Part shown: positions 34,001-46,611 of the stretch, piece after piece
Position numbering within the stretch: the first letter of the stretch is position 1
How the letters are laid out: each line of letters opens with the position of its first letter
Source: Agaricus subrufescens
Lineage: Eukaryota; Basidiomycota; Agaricomycetes; Agaricales; Agaricaceae
Assembly: GCA_029945375.1 (NCBI GenBank)
Contig: JAQOTE010000022.1
Coordinates: forward strand, 62,001 to 126,000
Reading direction: 5' to 3'
DNA: 64,000 nucleotides
Made by a program: the position numbers and the translations under genes
The notes under the pieces: model-generated
Databases searched by the model: none
Told to the model about the DNA's origin: nothing
Seen by the model: the letters and a program-made list of their open reading frames with translations, nothing else

Positions 34001-37000
34001 TTAAAGGAGAGGTGCATCGGGGGTCGTCATATCTGAAAATGAGCGATTGGCACCAAGAATTTGTCTGAGCAGCAAATCCATGCGTTCCCGATCCTCGCCG
34101 ATCCTTCTCATCTCTTCCGACCATCGTGCCTCTCTCTCTTCGAAGATACCTTCAAACGCAGAAAGGCTGTTGAGCGCCGTTTCGTACGCACGTCTCAGGT
34201 CCATTTCACTACCATCAGAAGCTTCTCCAGGGGTCCCAGATGACTCTCGGATTTTCTCGGCAAGCGATGCTTGGGGGTATGATCGGGTTTTGCGCCGGTG
34301 AGTGGCCATACGCTTAAAGCCGACCTTCAGAGGGGTCATATCAGGTGCATTTGGCTGTCTCGCTTGTCGCCGAATACAACGAGATCGAACAGTGAAGAGC
34401 TTGGTGGAATGAGAAGGGGCCGCCATTAATACCATAGTCGCATCGGTCTGTCTATCCAGAGCTTCGAACTAGCATTCCATAGAGATTAGCTATGTCCATT
34501 CAGTTGACTTACGTGACTTACAGCTTCAAGAAGACGTTCCCAGCCATTCTCCCATCGCCTACGCCTCTTCGATATGTTCTTAACGTAGGATGGATGGTAT
34601 TCCAACTCCAAAAGATCGTCCTCATCAGTTTCATCACCCTCGTCTACCCATTCGCCATCTCCGTCATCCTGGACCAAGCCATTCCCGTTTGGAGTGTTTG
34701 ACGTATAACGTTCTTCTCCCGCAGTCTCTTCGCCTGATGTAGACGGCTCGGGACTGGTATCACGTGGCTGTGTACTTTGAACACGAGGAGGAACAGATTT
34801 AATCTCAACCTCAGTGCTAAGTTTGCTGGCATGTTGTTTCTTTTTGCTGCGAAAAACGGCGGATGGAGGGCGTTCATGTCTTTCTATGCGTTCCAGGGCA
34901 GGACTAGATTGCATACTACGCAAATCTAAGGCGCGTCCGAGAGTCCTCCGAGCGTGTAGGTGAGCCCATGGCGCGAAGTTACCTTGGAAAGGCGTAGTCG
35001 AAGGCGAGAAGGTTGAATCCGACATACTAGCCATATGAGTATTCTGAGCAAACTTTTGCCATTGACCCGCAATTTGCTCTCTGACCAAGTTGATATCGAA
35101 GTTAGGGTCGTGGGGATCATATACTTGTGGGCGAGCGTTCCTCGATATGTTGACGTTCCTACGAACGTGTTCAAATGGGGCGGGGTAAGGTGAACCGGCG
35201 AGGGGAACTGGGCTAGGCGTCACATAATTTCTCCCATTACGCTGATACATATGCGAGAAAGAAGCGGGAGAAGGGGCTGTGGTCTGGCTATGGGGTGTGG
35301 GAGGAATAGGCGCATCGGGCCGAGGCCTGTCGGCATAATGGGCTTCGGGATAATAATATTGGGAAAGGTCGCCATAGGCGTAGTACTCGTCCGGATGAAA
35401 TTGTCCCCCAGTGTGATAAAGTCCAGAATAAGGGCTAGACTCGTCGGCATAATACTGGGCTGGTTGATACTGATGGTTTGGATCTACACTGAGCTTCCGC
35501 TGGACTGCGTGCTGTCCCCCCCGATAAGGGTTGTGAGGTGCCTGAGTGACGTTCGAGCTAGACTGTTGGATTGTCTCCTCGATACCGCGAAGACCAAGCT
35601 GTTCCATAGAGCCTGTACGCCCTGACATCCTGGCGGAAATCCGAGCGCTTAGAGGTGCTATGTGCACATTTTTGTCAGGAAGACCGACACTAGGTGACCT
35701 CGGTGTTTTGGCTCCATCGTCATCTGACTCATCGGAAAAATGATCTTGGCGGGCTAGGACAGACGAAGTCTTTTCAAAGTGTTGTTTATTGCCTTCGGGC
35801 AAGACATCAGACGAGGGAATGGGAGAAGAATCGTGGCGGGATGGATTGGCCAATTGTTCCACACCACTGTAAGGATCATCTTTGCCGATTCGAGGGTCGT
35901 CCTCTTCCTGAACAGGCAGAGAACGGACAGCGGTGGGGCGGCTTTGCAACGGTGGGCTCTGATTCGTCACTCCATATCGACCACGCGGCTCGTTGTTCAC
36001 GCTCGCTACAGTAACGGGACGTCTGCGTGTTTGTACTGGAGGAGAATCACGTGCCATGTAGGCTGTATAGGTCTCGCCGGATGATCCTCCTTCAAACGGG
36101 GACGAGCGGGCGGACGAACTAGTTGCTAGACGATCTGACAAAGAGGTCTGTGATTGCGCAAAAGTGGATGGGGAATGAGGTTGCCGGACCGTCGGACTCT
36201 CCCTCGGAGGAAGCGTATCTCGGCGTCGTGGGTCCAAGCTTGGGCTTGTCCGTTCAGCAACGCGGATCCTATCTTGGCCGAGGTCAGGGGGCGTGGCGGA
36301 GTCATTCCGTGAGTAATTAGAGAATGCAGGAGATCCGTTTTGTGTTTGTGCTTGTTCTTGGTCAGGCTTTTCGATCGCGCGCAACAGCTCTGGTGTGATG
36401 TGATAGCTCTTTTGCGTTTGTGCCTGTTCCTGGTCGGCCCTATCGATTTCGCGCAACAGCTCTGGTGTGATGTGATAGTCGTGATCGGAGTTTTGATACC
36501 TTCTAAGTAGCGCAACTTGGGCATGAGTGTAGTGGGTTCCGTTGTTAGCGTGATTTGGTAAGATCTGCGAAAGTGAGGGGTTCACTCCAACTTCATTCGG
36601 TGAGGTGGTTGCTTGCGGAGGCGTTGGAAGGTGACGTGGGAGAGAGTTGTTTGTTGGTGGCGAGGGCCGTGAGTTGGAAGAGCCAGTCGGGCTCGCTTGA
36701 GGAGGAATTTGTTGTGCAATGGCTTGCGAAGCGTACATTTGTGACACGGGAGGCACAGTTGCTGGGGGCCGAGATCGTTCCCGCAATGCTGAGGATGGTG
36801 AGGATTCACGAGGATAGATGGTTTGACCAATGCTTCCTGAGAAAAAAAAAGGGAAAAAAAGGTACCGTAAGTAAGCGGGAAAAAATCATCCTTTTGTTCA
36901 CAGCATGAGCCATATCGTCGGACAGATGCCGCACGATCGACCCAGCAAGGGCGCGATTGGATGAATGATCGTTACCTTGATTTGCTGTATGCCCTTGTGC

Positions 37001-37042
37001 TACCCGAATGCTTCGAGTACGCTGCGGTCCGTGGCTAGTCAT
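34001..37042 (-). CDS. Uncharacterised 949-aa Ser/Pro-rich protein with conserved C-terminus
   Basis: Three exons: 37042-36976, 36836-34522 and 34468-34001, joined by introns with GTAACG...CTCAG and GTAAGT...GCTAG signals. Total 2850 nt, in phase, 949 aa. Residues 1 to about 730 are low complexity, rich in Ser, Pro, Gln and Tyr, and probably disordered. A tandem duplication lies at about residues 143-190 (YHITPELLREIDRADQEQAQ and YHITPELLRAIEKPDQEQAQ). The ordered end starts with acidic EWVDEGDETDEDDLLELEYHP and continues into RWENGWERLLEA-FEALDRQTDATMVLMAAP and a coiled coil (EEREARWSEEMRRIGEDRERMDLLL). The WERLLEAFEALDRQTDATM region looks like a conserved basidiomycete domain, but I cannot name a function. 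A regulatory or scaffold role would fit the composition and is inference. Confidence 0.82.
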
Positions 37043-37942
37043 GGGTGCTTGGGGCGGATAGGAGGTCGTCAGATAAGGCTATGGGTTTGCCTGAGCCCGG
37101 AAGGATGTCGGAGAGAGAGGAGAGGAGTGACAGTATGTCAAAAGAAAACTTATACGCAGAATGCGTTTCCAACGTGGACGACGTTCGGTTGAGGACGGTG
37201 GGTACGCAATGAGGTGCGAAGCCTCGTTTGGAAGGTTGCCTCGAGGCAGAACAGGATTGACGCCGGACCGGTGTTATGGTTCAATGATGGCAAGGACATT
37301 TTTCCTGACGCCTCATTAAATATCCCGCCTTTGTTTTTGCGTCGAGAAGCAACTGGCGACTGTAGGGTTACCCGCGCCATATTGTACAGCAAAGAACAAT
37401 ACCCGTTCCTAATTTTCGCACATTCGGGTCGGCCACTAGTCAAGGCACAAAAATGGAAAGAACAAACATATGCAAAACAAAAGTGATCTGTGCCTCGATG
37501 TGTTTTCTTCCCATTGGGGATGCCACCCCGCTTCAAGCGTACATCATCATTTCTGACAGGTATGCTTCTCTAGTGCTTGCTCTCTGATGTTTCAATCCAC
37601 CGCAATAGACGGCAAACAAAAATAACTTACCTTCTGTTCAACGTGGCTCGGTCAGAGCATCTGGAGGCCGCCTTCGTGTGGGGATATTCGAGCACGATGC
37701 CAGGATCGGTAGAATACAAGATGGGAGTCCAAATACAAGCTCCACAAGCTTCAGTGTCACACTGACTTGGCTAGTGACAACTACACGTACCCAGTCCTCA
37801 GGTAGTCGGCGCTTCTCGGGCCTTCTCGCTCAGTTTCCCTTACCCAACCCTTATTGTTTACTTACGAGTTTACGTGAAGTGTCGAAGATCCCCACTTCAA
37901 ACTCCTACCAGTCCGGAGCTCGGAAATTTGTTCTACAAAGAT
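37043..37942. other. Upstream region of the 949-aa protein gene
   Basis: This 900-bp interval between the start codon at 37042 and the copia-1 insertion holds no convincing gene. A minus-strand frame at 37536-37150 lacks any recognisable motif. The region probably contains the promoter and 5' UTR. copia-1 inserted about 0.9 kb upstream of the gene and could influence it. Confidence 0.55.
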
Positions 37943-37947
37943 TAGTT
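37943..37947. repeat. copia-1 target-site duplication, left (TAGTT)
   Basis: Identical to 43874-43878 on the other side of the element. A 5-bp duplication is standard for copia integrase. Confidence 0.9.
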
Positions 37948-38279
37948 TGTTAGAATAGTACATTGATGCTTACAAAGCTCTGTACGAATTATGACTTATG
38001 CACAGCATCTATTTATGGATGCTTCTTTTATCCTAGTTGTGATGCGATCTATTGTTGCTCCAACAATTATGCATGGACGCTTACGCGTCCTATTATGAGG
38101 AATATCTTTTGTCTATGCGCACAGCCTCCTAGAGTAGTATATAAAGGCCTGTGTATCTAGTAAATCATCATACAGTTCTCTCGTCTCTCATCGCCCTCGT
38201 CGTATTACTCGTCCTCAAGCTACTTCTATCAGTAAGTCTATCAGCTCACCGCTATGCGTGTGTCGCTGCTGTCTTAACA
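37948..38279 (+). repeat. copia-1 5' LTR
   Basis: It starts TGTTAGAATAG and ends GTCTTAACA. A TATA box (TATATAAAG, 38138-38146) lies in the promoter position for element transcription. Confidence 0.95.
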
Positions 38280-38299
38280 GGTTATGGGCCCCGATCGCC
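38280..38299 (+). promoter_or_regulatory. copia-1 primer-binding site (initiator tRNA half-molecule type)
   Basis: The first bases after the LTR, GGTTATGGGCCC, are complementary to GGGCCCATAACC, the anticodon stem-loop of eukaryotic initiator tRNA-Met. Drosophila copia and yeast Ty5 are known to prime from such cleaved half-tRNAs. The same 20 bases follow the LTR of copia-2. The rest of the leader to 38528 shows no gene. Confidence 0.8.
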
Positions 38300-38528
38300 T
38301 GTTCACTCTGTGCACCCACGTTGCACGATGTTGAAAGGGTTGATCGACCTACCTGAACGATGTATCGAGGCCTCACCCCGCCTTTGTTTGAAGTGTGCTA
38401 CACCAGGCACCTTCCCCGTTCATGGTCTACACCCTCTCTGCAGGCGAGAAGGAGCTTCAGCCTATCTGACGCAGTGCACTCCGTGCTATGCTCGATACTG
38501 ATCGTGTTTCACGTAGACACTCGAATCA

Positions 38529-41500
38529 ATGGCCTCAGCTGTACTCCCCCTTCTCAACACTGTTCCCGTCCTCACCGGAGCGGAGAACTATGACTCTTGG
38601 AAGCGCAGTATGCGCAATATCATGACGCTTCTCCAAGATCCATTGAGCGACACCTCCGCTCTGGATATGATTGATGACACCGTCGTAGCCACTACGGATG
38701 CTGACGAAGTCAGGAGAAGAGCTCATACTCAAAAGCTTGCCATAGCTGCTATGCACTGCCGTATTTCTGAAGGGCTAATCACCATTCAGTATACTGGCAT
38801 TCGTGATCTCTGGGTCGCCCTCGAGAACACTTATGGCACAGCCGGGCCGGCTGGCATCTACGCGATGTACCAGCAGACCCTGGGATTCTCGATTTCTGGA
38901 TCGAAAGATCCATCAGCAGAAATCGCCCAACTTGAGTTGATCTACAATCGTCTTGAAACCGCCGGAGTCAATATTCCCGCACTAGTCCGTGCGATGACTC
39001 TTCTCAGATCTGTTCCGAATAATTGGAACATCGCATCCTCCTTCCTTGCCGCCAAGTCCTCGGTTACCGATGTGACTTATCAGGCCGTTCGCGCTGCAAT
39101 CCTCACCGAATTCAATCAGCGCAAGAACGCCCAGGTTCAAGCGAACCGCTTCTCTGGCATTAAGCGGAACAACAACGCTCCGCAGTGGAAACCGCAAGGT
39201 GGACACAACCAGCAGCAGCAGAAGCAGCAGCAGCAAAAGCCTCACAGCCAAAAGCAGCAGCAGCAACAGCAGCAGCAATCCGGGAATAACCAAAACTCGG
39301 ATCAGCCAAAGAAGAAAACTCGCCGCGGCAAACGCAAGGACAACCAGACCGCTAAACAAGCTGATCTGGCGCCTACTACTGGCATAGAAGAGTACTCGGC
39401 ACAATCGTGCACTCAATTTGCATCCCCCGCTGTTTTACACTCTGGGATCCCCCTCGCAGCTCGTCTTTCTCATCAGGTCACATCTGACCCTCGCCCTCGC
39501 CCAGCATTCCGTCCTTATCCAATTGGACGCTTTGAAACGGCTAAGGCGCAAATAATCGCTCAAAAAGACAAAGAGCTCGCTGAAAAAGCGACCGAGATGG
39601 AGATCGATCCCGTCGATGCAGTGATCGAAGAATACGAACCCTCCGGAATGGAGGACGATTCGGTCTCTATCGGATCCTCCCGGTATGTCACTCATGAATC
39701 CCCTAATCGGGTTGATACTAATCAGGAACTTCAGTGCTGGATCTCCGACCCTATACATGTAGATCAGCCTGTATTAAGTAGTTCCCAATTATATGCATGC
39801 GTCGCTTCCACTAGCACCGAGCAAAAGAGTGACAATGAGTGTTCTAAATGCAGGGGTAAGCAGCCTGCAAACCCCAACTATACGACCGAATGGCTCCTCG
39901 ACTCAGGCGCATCGTGCCACTTCACATGCGACCTTGATGACTTTGTCGAGTACGAAAAGGGAAATTTCGGAATAGTCGGAACTGCTGAAGCGGATAAGAT
40001 CCTTCCAATAACCGCTCGTGGAACCGTCATGTTCGAGCATGAAGTCGTTGACCCAAAAACGGGTGAAGTCACCTTATTGACTTCAACAATCTCACCGGTA
40101 GCTTATGTCGCCGGCATGGGGGGCCGGATCCTATCCACCAACACATTCTTACAAAATGGTGCGACTGTGATCGGCAACGACAAATGTACAACCCTGTACG
40201 ACCCAAAAGGGAAACCCATCCTCACTGCTACAGCGACTGGTGGATGTTGTGGTAGTAATCTACACTACGTGTTCACATGTGTCTTCAAACAAGTTGGCAC
40301 AGTGAACCGATCTGTCCACGATCCGTCTTACGAGATCTGGCATCAAAGGTTCGGTCACGTCTCTGACGAAGCTCTGAAAAGAGTACCGAACTCCTCGAAA
40401 TCACCACCCAAAATTGGTTTCCCCCGGTCGAAACGGACATGCCCAGGTTGCGCTCTTGGCAAGCAGCACCAGAAGTCCTTCCCGGAAAATTCCAAACGAG
40501 CTTCTAGTTACGGCGAATTGATCCACTCGGATCTTCTTGAATTCCCCATTCAATCGTACCACAAATACAAATGGGTAATTACGTTCCTAGATGACTATTC
40601 GTCAGTCGGCACCATCGCCCTTCTTAGAAATAAGTCGGACGCATTCAAAGCGCTGAAGGACTTTGTTGCGATGATAAAAAATCAGCACAATACTTCAGTT
40701 AAACGCATTAGAACTGATAATGGTGGCGAATACATGTCCTCGGACATGACGAATTTCTTTAACTCGAATGGAATAATACACGAGACAACCGCTCCTCACG
40801 CGCACCAACAAAACGGTCGCGCTGAGAGATTAAATCGAACCTTGCTCGATAAAGCAAGAGCCATGCTACAACATGCATGCTTCCCTGACTCATACTGGGA
40901 GTTCGCTGTACAATGCGCAGTGCACGTTTATAACCGCACGCCCATGCGACGTCTCGAATGGAAATCACCATATGAAAAATGGTGTGGTAAAAAACCCGAG
41001 ATTAACAACCTCAGGGTATTTGGCTGTGGAGCGTATGTTTTCATACCCGAAGAGAAACGTGTAAACAAACTATCTCCTCGTTCCGAGTTGATGATTTTTG
41101 TGGGCTACTCTTCTGGAGGAGCGAACTATCAATTCATAAGGCATACCAAAAATAACGCCTTGTTCGTCTCCCCTTCCGCCATTTTCGAGGAGGACTATTT
41201 TCCAAAATGTCCCGAAACAGATCCACGTGGTTACCCTAAGGCACCTCCGTCAACAAATGATGACGATGAATCTGATAATAGCGGAGATTCACCTCCTGCT
41301 CCATTTGGTTATGGGTCTGATCCTAAACCCTTACCACCTACGCCTCCTAAACCCCCTCACGGACCGTCTACACCGAGTTCGGGTCCTTCCAGACCCAGAA
41401 CCCCAAGTCGTGCTCCATCCCCGCAAAGGTCGCCTCCGCCTGCGCCTCCTCAACCACCTGCACCCGAACCCGGGCCAAGCAGTGGAAATCCGAGGAGATC

Positions 41501-43505
41501 TGGTCGCGAACGACGTGCACCAATGCGGAAAGATAACGTTTACGGTGATCGCTCTGATCCTGTCAAGGATCTCCAAAAGGACTTAGAAGGTCTATTGGAT
41601 AAAATTAGAGCTACCGGCGAATCTGAACGCCAACCGAACGAACGAGATATTCGAAAACCCTACCCGCCTGCCAAAGATGTAATCGGCCCTCAGGAAGACC
41701 GTCTAAGGCAAAGGTTCCCCTGGCGAGAACAACGGGCACGGGAATTTGATAGAGCACCTAAATGGAACCGTAACGGACCGGTACCATCAGTCGAGCCAGA
41801 ATTGGCCCCTGATACTCCTCCATCTGGCAACCAATCTCCGGAACCAACCCAGAGAAGCCAGCCACCTTCGGATCATATGGAGGATATACAACGTCTTGTA
41901 CATGAGGGGGGACTCGAATTTATCGAAACACTAATCGCAGCTGCAGTCAAAAAAGGCAAGACTCCGGTCATGTTCAAAGACCTTGCAGATCTCTCTCCCG
42001 ATGATCGCAAAGATTGGATCGCTGCATGTGTGGAGGAGCTCCAAGCCCTAAAAAAGCGAGGAGTATACAAACTTATGGATCTCCCGAAAGGTCGCAGAGC
42101 CATTAAGAATCGATGGGTGTTTAACACGAAGTCCGATGGCCGAAAACGTGCTCGACTCGTGGCTAAAGGTTTCTCCCAGATCGAAGGCGTTGACTTCGAT
42201 GAGCTATTTTCTCCCGTGGTCTGGTATGAAACCGCACGTCTCCTACTCGGTGTTGCCGCACTCGAGGATTGGGAGATTTAAAGCGTTGATGTCAAAACCG
42301 CGTACCTATATGGTAAACTGGATGAAGAAATCTACATGGAGCAACCTGAAGGATTCCGATTAAAAGGATCTGAAAGGAAAGTGTGGAAACTACACCGTGC
42401 CCTTTACGGACTGAAACAAGCTGGCTTGGCCTGGTGGCGCGAGTTGACTGTGTCCATGAAGGAATTAGGCTTTAAGCGCTGTCAATCAGATGCTGGTGTT
42501 TATACTTACCGTTGTCCAAAGACAAAGCAACTTATCATTGCATTAGTCTATGTTGATGACGTTGCCTTAATTGGCAAGCGAACCAAGCTCTTTACAGACT
42601 TGAAGAATCGCTTTATGAAGAAATGGGAATGCCGTGACCTTGGCGAATGTAAAGAATTCCTAGGGATGAAAATCACGCGTGACAGAAAGAACAGGAGAAT
42701 CTTTCTCGATCAAGTCGATTATCTCGATAAGATCCTTGAGAAGTTCAACGTCGCTTCTAAGCCGACTGAAACCCCCCTCAAGTCTGGTTTCGTGTTCCTA
42801 CCCAATAGTGAACCTGTCAACCCGGCTCTTTGGACCCGCTACCAACAACTAGTGGGATCTTTGATGTATCTGATGATCAGTTCCCGACCAGATATCGCTT
42901 ATGCTGTTGTTAAGCTGAGCCAACAGTGTGCCAACCCTGCAGAAGAGCATTTCGAAGCAGGCCTTTGGGTCCTCCGTTATCTCCTTGCTACTCGCAAGTA
43001 TCGCATCGTGTTCAATGGCACATCAAATAAAGGTCTGCATGCCTTCTCGGACTCAGACTGGGCTCAAGATCCCACCGATCGCAAATCGGTTACTGGTAAC
43101 TATGTTACACTAGCTTCCGGGTGTGTATCCTGGTTAAGCAGAAAACAGAAGACCGTTGCCGCTTCTTCTACAGAAGCAGAGTATATGGCGCTGTCCAATT
43201 GCTCCAAGCAACTTGTTTGGATGCACCAGCTCCTTACTGAAGCAGGACTCGATGTCTTCCCTCCTAAATTGTCTGCTGACAATGAAGGTTCGATCTTCTG
43301 GGCCTCAAACCCAGTTCAAGAACAACGTTCAAAACATATCGACGTGAAAATTCACATTGTCCGTCAATATGTGGAAGATGGGAAAATCGATCTTTGTTGG
43401 ATTGATGGAACCAAAAACCCGGCCGACATCTTTACCAAAAATTTAGATAAGGTCAAGTTTGAACGAATCCGAAAATTGCTTGGCATGGAATTCTTTGCGC
43501 AGTAA
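38529..43505 (+). pseudogene. copia-1 Gag-Pol polyprotein with one in-frame stop
   Basis: One continuous frame of 1658 codons encodes all functions. The Gag/UBN2-like N-terminus covers about residues 1-225 (DLWVALENTYGTAG, NNWNIASSFLAAK), followed by a Gln-rich linker (about 225-255). Aspartic protease is WLLDSGASCHFT (about 454) and the pre-integrase zinc region is WHQRFGH...CPGCALGKQ (about 605-645). Integrase shows HSDLLEF, RTDNGGEY and QQNGRAERL (about 667-765). Reverse transcriptase has YVDDVAL (about 1341), and RNase H has SDSDWAQD and SSTEAEYMAL. Codon 1251 is TAA (42279-42281); copia-2 has GAG there. A nearby PVVWYET has Trp where copia-2 and copia proteins in general have Arg, a second probable inactivating change (CGG to TGG). 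No gag-pol frameshift is present, as usual for copia. Confidence 0.94.
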
Positions 43506-43532
43506 TGCAGCATAATTCTATTCGCCTTTTAG

Positions 43533-43542
43533 CATGGAGGAG
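43533..43542 (+). promoter_or_regulatory. copia-1 polypurine tract
   Basis: CATGGAGGAG ends directly at the 3' LTR, the expected position for plus-strand priming. Confidence 0.7.
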
Positions 43543-43873
43543 TGTTAGAATAGTACATTGATGCTTACAAAGCTCTGTACGAATTATGACTTATGCACAG
43601 CATCTATTTATGGATGCTTCTTTGTTCCAGTTGTGATGCGATCTATTGTTGCTCCAACAATTATGCATGGACGCTTACGCGTCCTATTATGAGAAATATC
43701 TTTTGTCTATGCGCACAGCCTCCTAGAGTAGTATATAAAGGCCTGTGTATCTAGTAAATAATCATACAGTTCTCTCGTCTCTCATCGCCCTCGTCGTATT
43801 ACTCGTCCTCAAGCTACTTCTATCAGTAAGTCTATCAGCTCACCGCTATGCGTGTGTCGCTGCTGTCTTAACA
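43543..43873 (+). repeat. copia-1 3' LTR
   Basis: 331 bp, matching the 5' LTR except for a small cluster (TTTATCCTAG versus TTGTTCCAG) and two single changes. The TATA box lies at 43732-43740, so outward transcription toward 44 kb is possible. Confidence 0.95.
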
Positions 43874-43878
43874 TAGTT
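43874..43878. repeat. copia-1 target-site duplication, right (TAGTT)
   Basis: Matches 37943-37947. Confidence 0.9.
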
Positions 43879-44639
43879 GCGCAGAAGCTACCCTGCGATT
43901 ATTGTTCATTCCCGCTATTCACCCCCAGGAGGGTGGTAGAAAGACGACAGGAGAACGGATGAAAGTGCCATGACGATAGATAGAACCTACAACGGATGAC
44001 GTAAATGATTGAAATTCTCATTGTATATCAGGCCGCTAGCTAGAAATGTCGCTATGTTCTTTTCTCTGTTTTTCTCGCTCTCAACTGTCAACTAGTGAGA
44101 TGACACTGCGGGATTGCAACAATAGCGCTTTTTTGTGTTTCCACCTCGGCGATCGGATATGAATCAAATAAAAGGCCTTTACCAATTTTGAAAAGAAGGC
44201 TAGCCAAAACAATTAGTGTCCTTTTAGTTGCCATCACTGGCAATTATTTGTTGGACTCTTCAGTAGACGAGGATGGTGATGGATTATCACAATAATCGGC
44301 TCCACGACCACAAGTTAGGCAGAATTTGAATTAGAGCGGGGTCATGAGTGCCGCCGAATTTTGTAGGCATGACACACAAGAGCACAGTTGTCCCCAACAG
44401 GGCATATTTAAATCACGATTTCAACATGTATGCGATCAGCATACCACATGCCAAAACTTTTTGCAACTAGCTGTTCAAACGTTCCTCACCGCAGGATCAA
44501 GTAAGGGCGAGTACGATGCCAATCCTTTACATTGCTTCTTGATCTGGTACTTCCACCATAGATCGAGAATAAACAGCTGTAAACACACCGCCGTCATCCT
44601 CTTCATCGTCCTACGTCTGTTTTTCGATCGTGCTAGCCA
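43879..44639. other. Region between copia-1 and the LINE
   Basis: No coding region is recognised in 761 bp. Part of it is presumably the LINE 5' UTR with its internal promoter, but the LINE 5' end and target duplication could not be located. Confidence 0.5.
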
Positions 44640-46586
44640 ATGGCTGATCCTCCTAGTACGCCAGGAGGAAAGAAGTCTTTGTTTTCTCGTCAACGGAGGG
44701 TGGCAGGAAAGGCTCCTGTCACCGAGCGCTCTTGTTCCAGGTCCCGTTCCGACAGGGCCACATCTCACTCGGAGAGTATCGATCCCTTTGTGGAATTCGA
44801 TATGCCTCCCCATCATCCCCACACTGGAGACTCCGATGAGGACGTCTCAGTGCCCACACCCAGAGGTCTGACAGAGGAGAGGGAGGCGACTCCCCTCGAG
44901 TATGCGGACCCCCGGACACCCCGAGGCAGAAGTTTGGGAACTGCCCCACCCACTGAGCCTCCTCGCTCCCCGACTCCCCGTATGTCAGTCGAGCCTGGAG
45001 AACATCCTATCATGCTTTCCCTAGGCTCTTCCAATTTGGAGGAGACCAACTCTGAAGCTGTGATGGCATCACTGGACGAGTGTCTGAATTTTATTCAGCG
45101 CTATTCCAACGTTCCGCGGGAGCAGTTGCCGCCTGCTTTTGCCACCCTAGGTGATGAGCTTGCTAAGTTCATGACCTTAGGACGTACCCGGCTGGGGGAT
45201 CTTCCCACCACCACCTCCACTGGCGCTGCCATTACCGTTTTCGGTACGGCAGTGTCTCTATTTGGGTCACTGCCTGCAGCTATTGCACAGCCCCCCCCTG
45301 CAAGTCAGATGGACACAGCTCCGGATCCGGGTGCAGGCCCGTCTGGTCCTCCTGGCCCCGTCCCGCCCAAAGGAAAGAAGCCGGCCACTAGTGGCAAGGT
45401 TATCACTCCTGGGTTCCAGCGTCAGGTGAAGAAGGGTGGCCCACCACCAATCCCCTACACTACTTATCCTTGTGCTCGTGGCTCCTATGCCAAGGTCGCA
45501 TCTAAGGCTCCGGCGAAGGCTCCCCCGCCTAAACCAGCCCCTACTCCAGCAAGTGGCTTGGCCGCGTTGGCTCAGGCATTCCCAGATTTATCCCCCGATC
45601 AGATCGTATCTTTGAACGATCGAGCTCGGAACGAGTCCCGGAAGAATAGGACCCCATCGGGCCTTAATTCCACCACCCGTGGCCCCTCTAGGCGCCACAT
45701 TATTCTGAACATCACTGAAGGTTCAACTGTCTTTGATCACGCTCAGATCGTCTGGGTGTTGAATCAACATCTCTCCGGTGCAAAAGCTCGCTTTCGCATC
45801 AAGTCTATCTCTAGGGCATACGGTGGATGGCAGATCACCTGCACCGACGTCCCTAACTTCAATGACATAGACTTTGTTCACAAAGGTCTAGAGTCTCGAT
45901 TTTTCAATGAGAGCGTGAAGTTCACGTGCTCTCCTCCTTCGTCAAAGTCCTATGTCAAGATTCTCGACGTACCTCGGTTCAAGAGTGACAAGACTCCTGT
46001 CACTCCTGACAATATTCACAGGGCGTTGGAGGCTTCGCCTCTTCGTCCCTATTTTGTCTGTGCATCAGATGCTCGTCTGGTCAAAAACGGCGCAAGGGGT
46101 GACACTGCCACTTGCTATTTCGAGTTATGGGATTCCCAGACGGGTCACCGGCTCCAGGCTGTAGCCGGTAGGACCATCATGTTTCTTGGAGGATGACTTC
46201 ACTTGTCATCTGCCAAGGCTAATCCCGGGAGGCCCCTATGCACCAGATGTTGGGCATGGGGTCATCCTGCTGTCTCCTGCTGCGCCAGGGCTCCCAGGTG
46301 CAACAGATGTCCCGGTACTCACTTCGCGGCTCACCACCGGGAGATGAGTTACTGCTGTCAGGCCAAGCCCAAGCTTGTGCCACCCCAACCGGCTACCCCC
46401 GCGGATCAGCCTTGTCCACATAAGCTGTGGTGTCCCAATTGTAAAGGGGAACACGCGGCCTCTTCATGAAGTTGCCCATTCTGGGCCCATCACTTTGATG
46501 AGCAGTGGATCTGGAACCGTTATTCTCAGGTCCGTTCTTTGAAACGTGGCCTACCTCCCACCGCTAATTCCTTCTCTCATGCCTAG
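44640..46586 (+). pseudogene. LINE ORF1: Gag-like RNA-binding protein with two TGA stops
   Basis: The frame from the ATG at 44640 is interrupted by TGA at 46194-46196 and 46467-46469 and ends at TAG 46584-46586 (648 codons). The N-terminus is Ser/Pro-rich. A folded RNA-binding-like region follows (RRHIILNITEGSTVFDHAQI, YVKILDVPRFK), then CCHC zinc knuckles, clearly CTRCWAWGHPAVSC and partly CNRCPGTHFAAH and CPNCKGEHAAS. The second TGA falls inside the last knuckle, before its final Cys, so the ancestral protein read through. Both TGA codons are one CpG transition away from CGA (Arg). ORF1 proteins coat LINE RNA and help target-primed reverse transcription. Confidence 0.85.
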
Positions 46587-46611
46587 ACAACCTAGGGGTG
46601 TGATAGGAGAT

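Larger units (their letters stand above)
37948..43873 (+). mobile_element. copia-1: complete Ty1/copia retrotransposon (5926 bp)
   Basis: Two LTRs of 332 and 331 bp differ at only a handful of positions and bound a single polyprotein frame. The element is flanked by the 5-bp target duplication TAGTT (37943-37947 and 43874-43878). A primer-binding site follows the 5' LTR and a purine tract precedes the 3' LTR. One nonsense codon in the reverse transcriptase is the only evident break. The near-identical LTRs indicate a fairly recent insertion. Confidence 0.96.

Noticed and set aside
37150..37536. 129-codon minus-strand frame upstream of the 949-aa gene
   Set aside because: It lies in the expected promoter/5' UTR region and lacks motifs.
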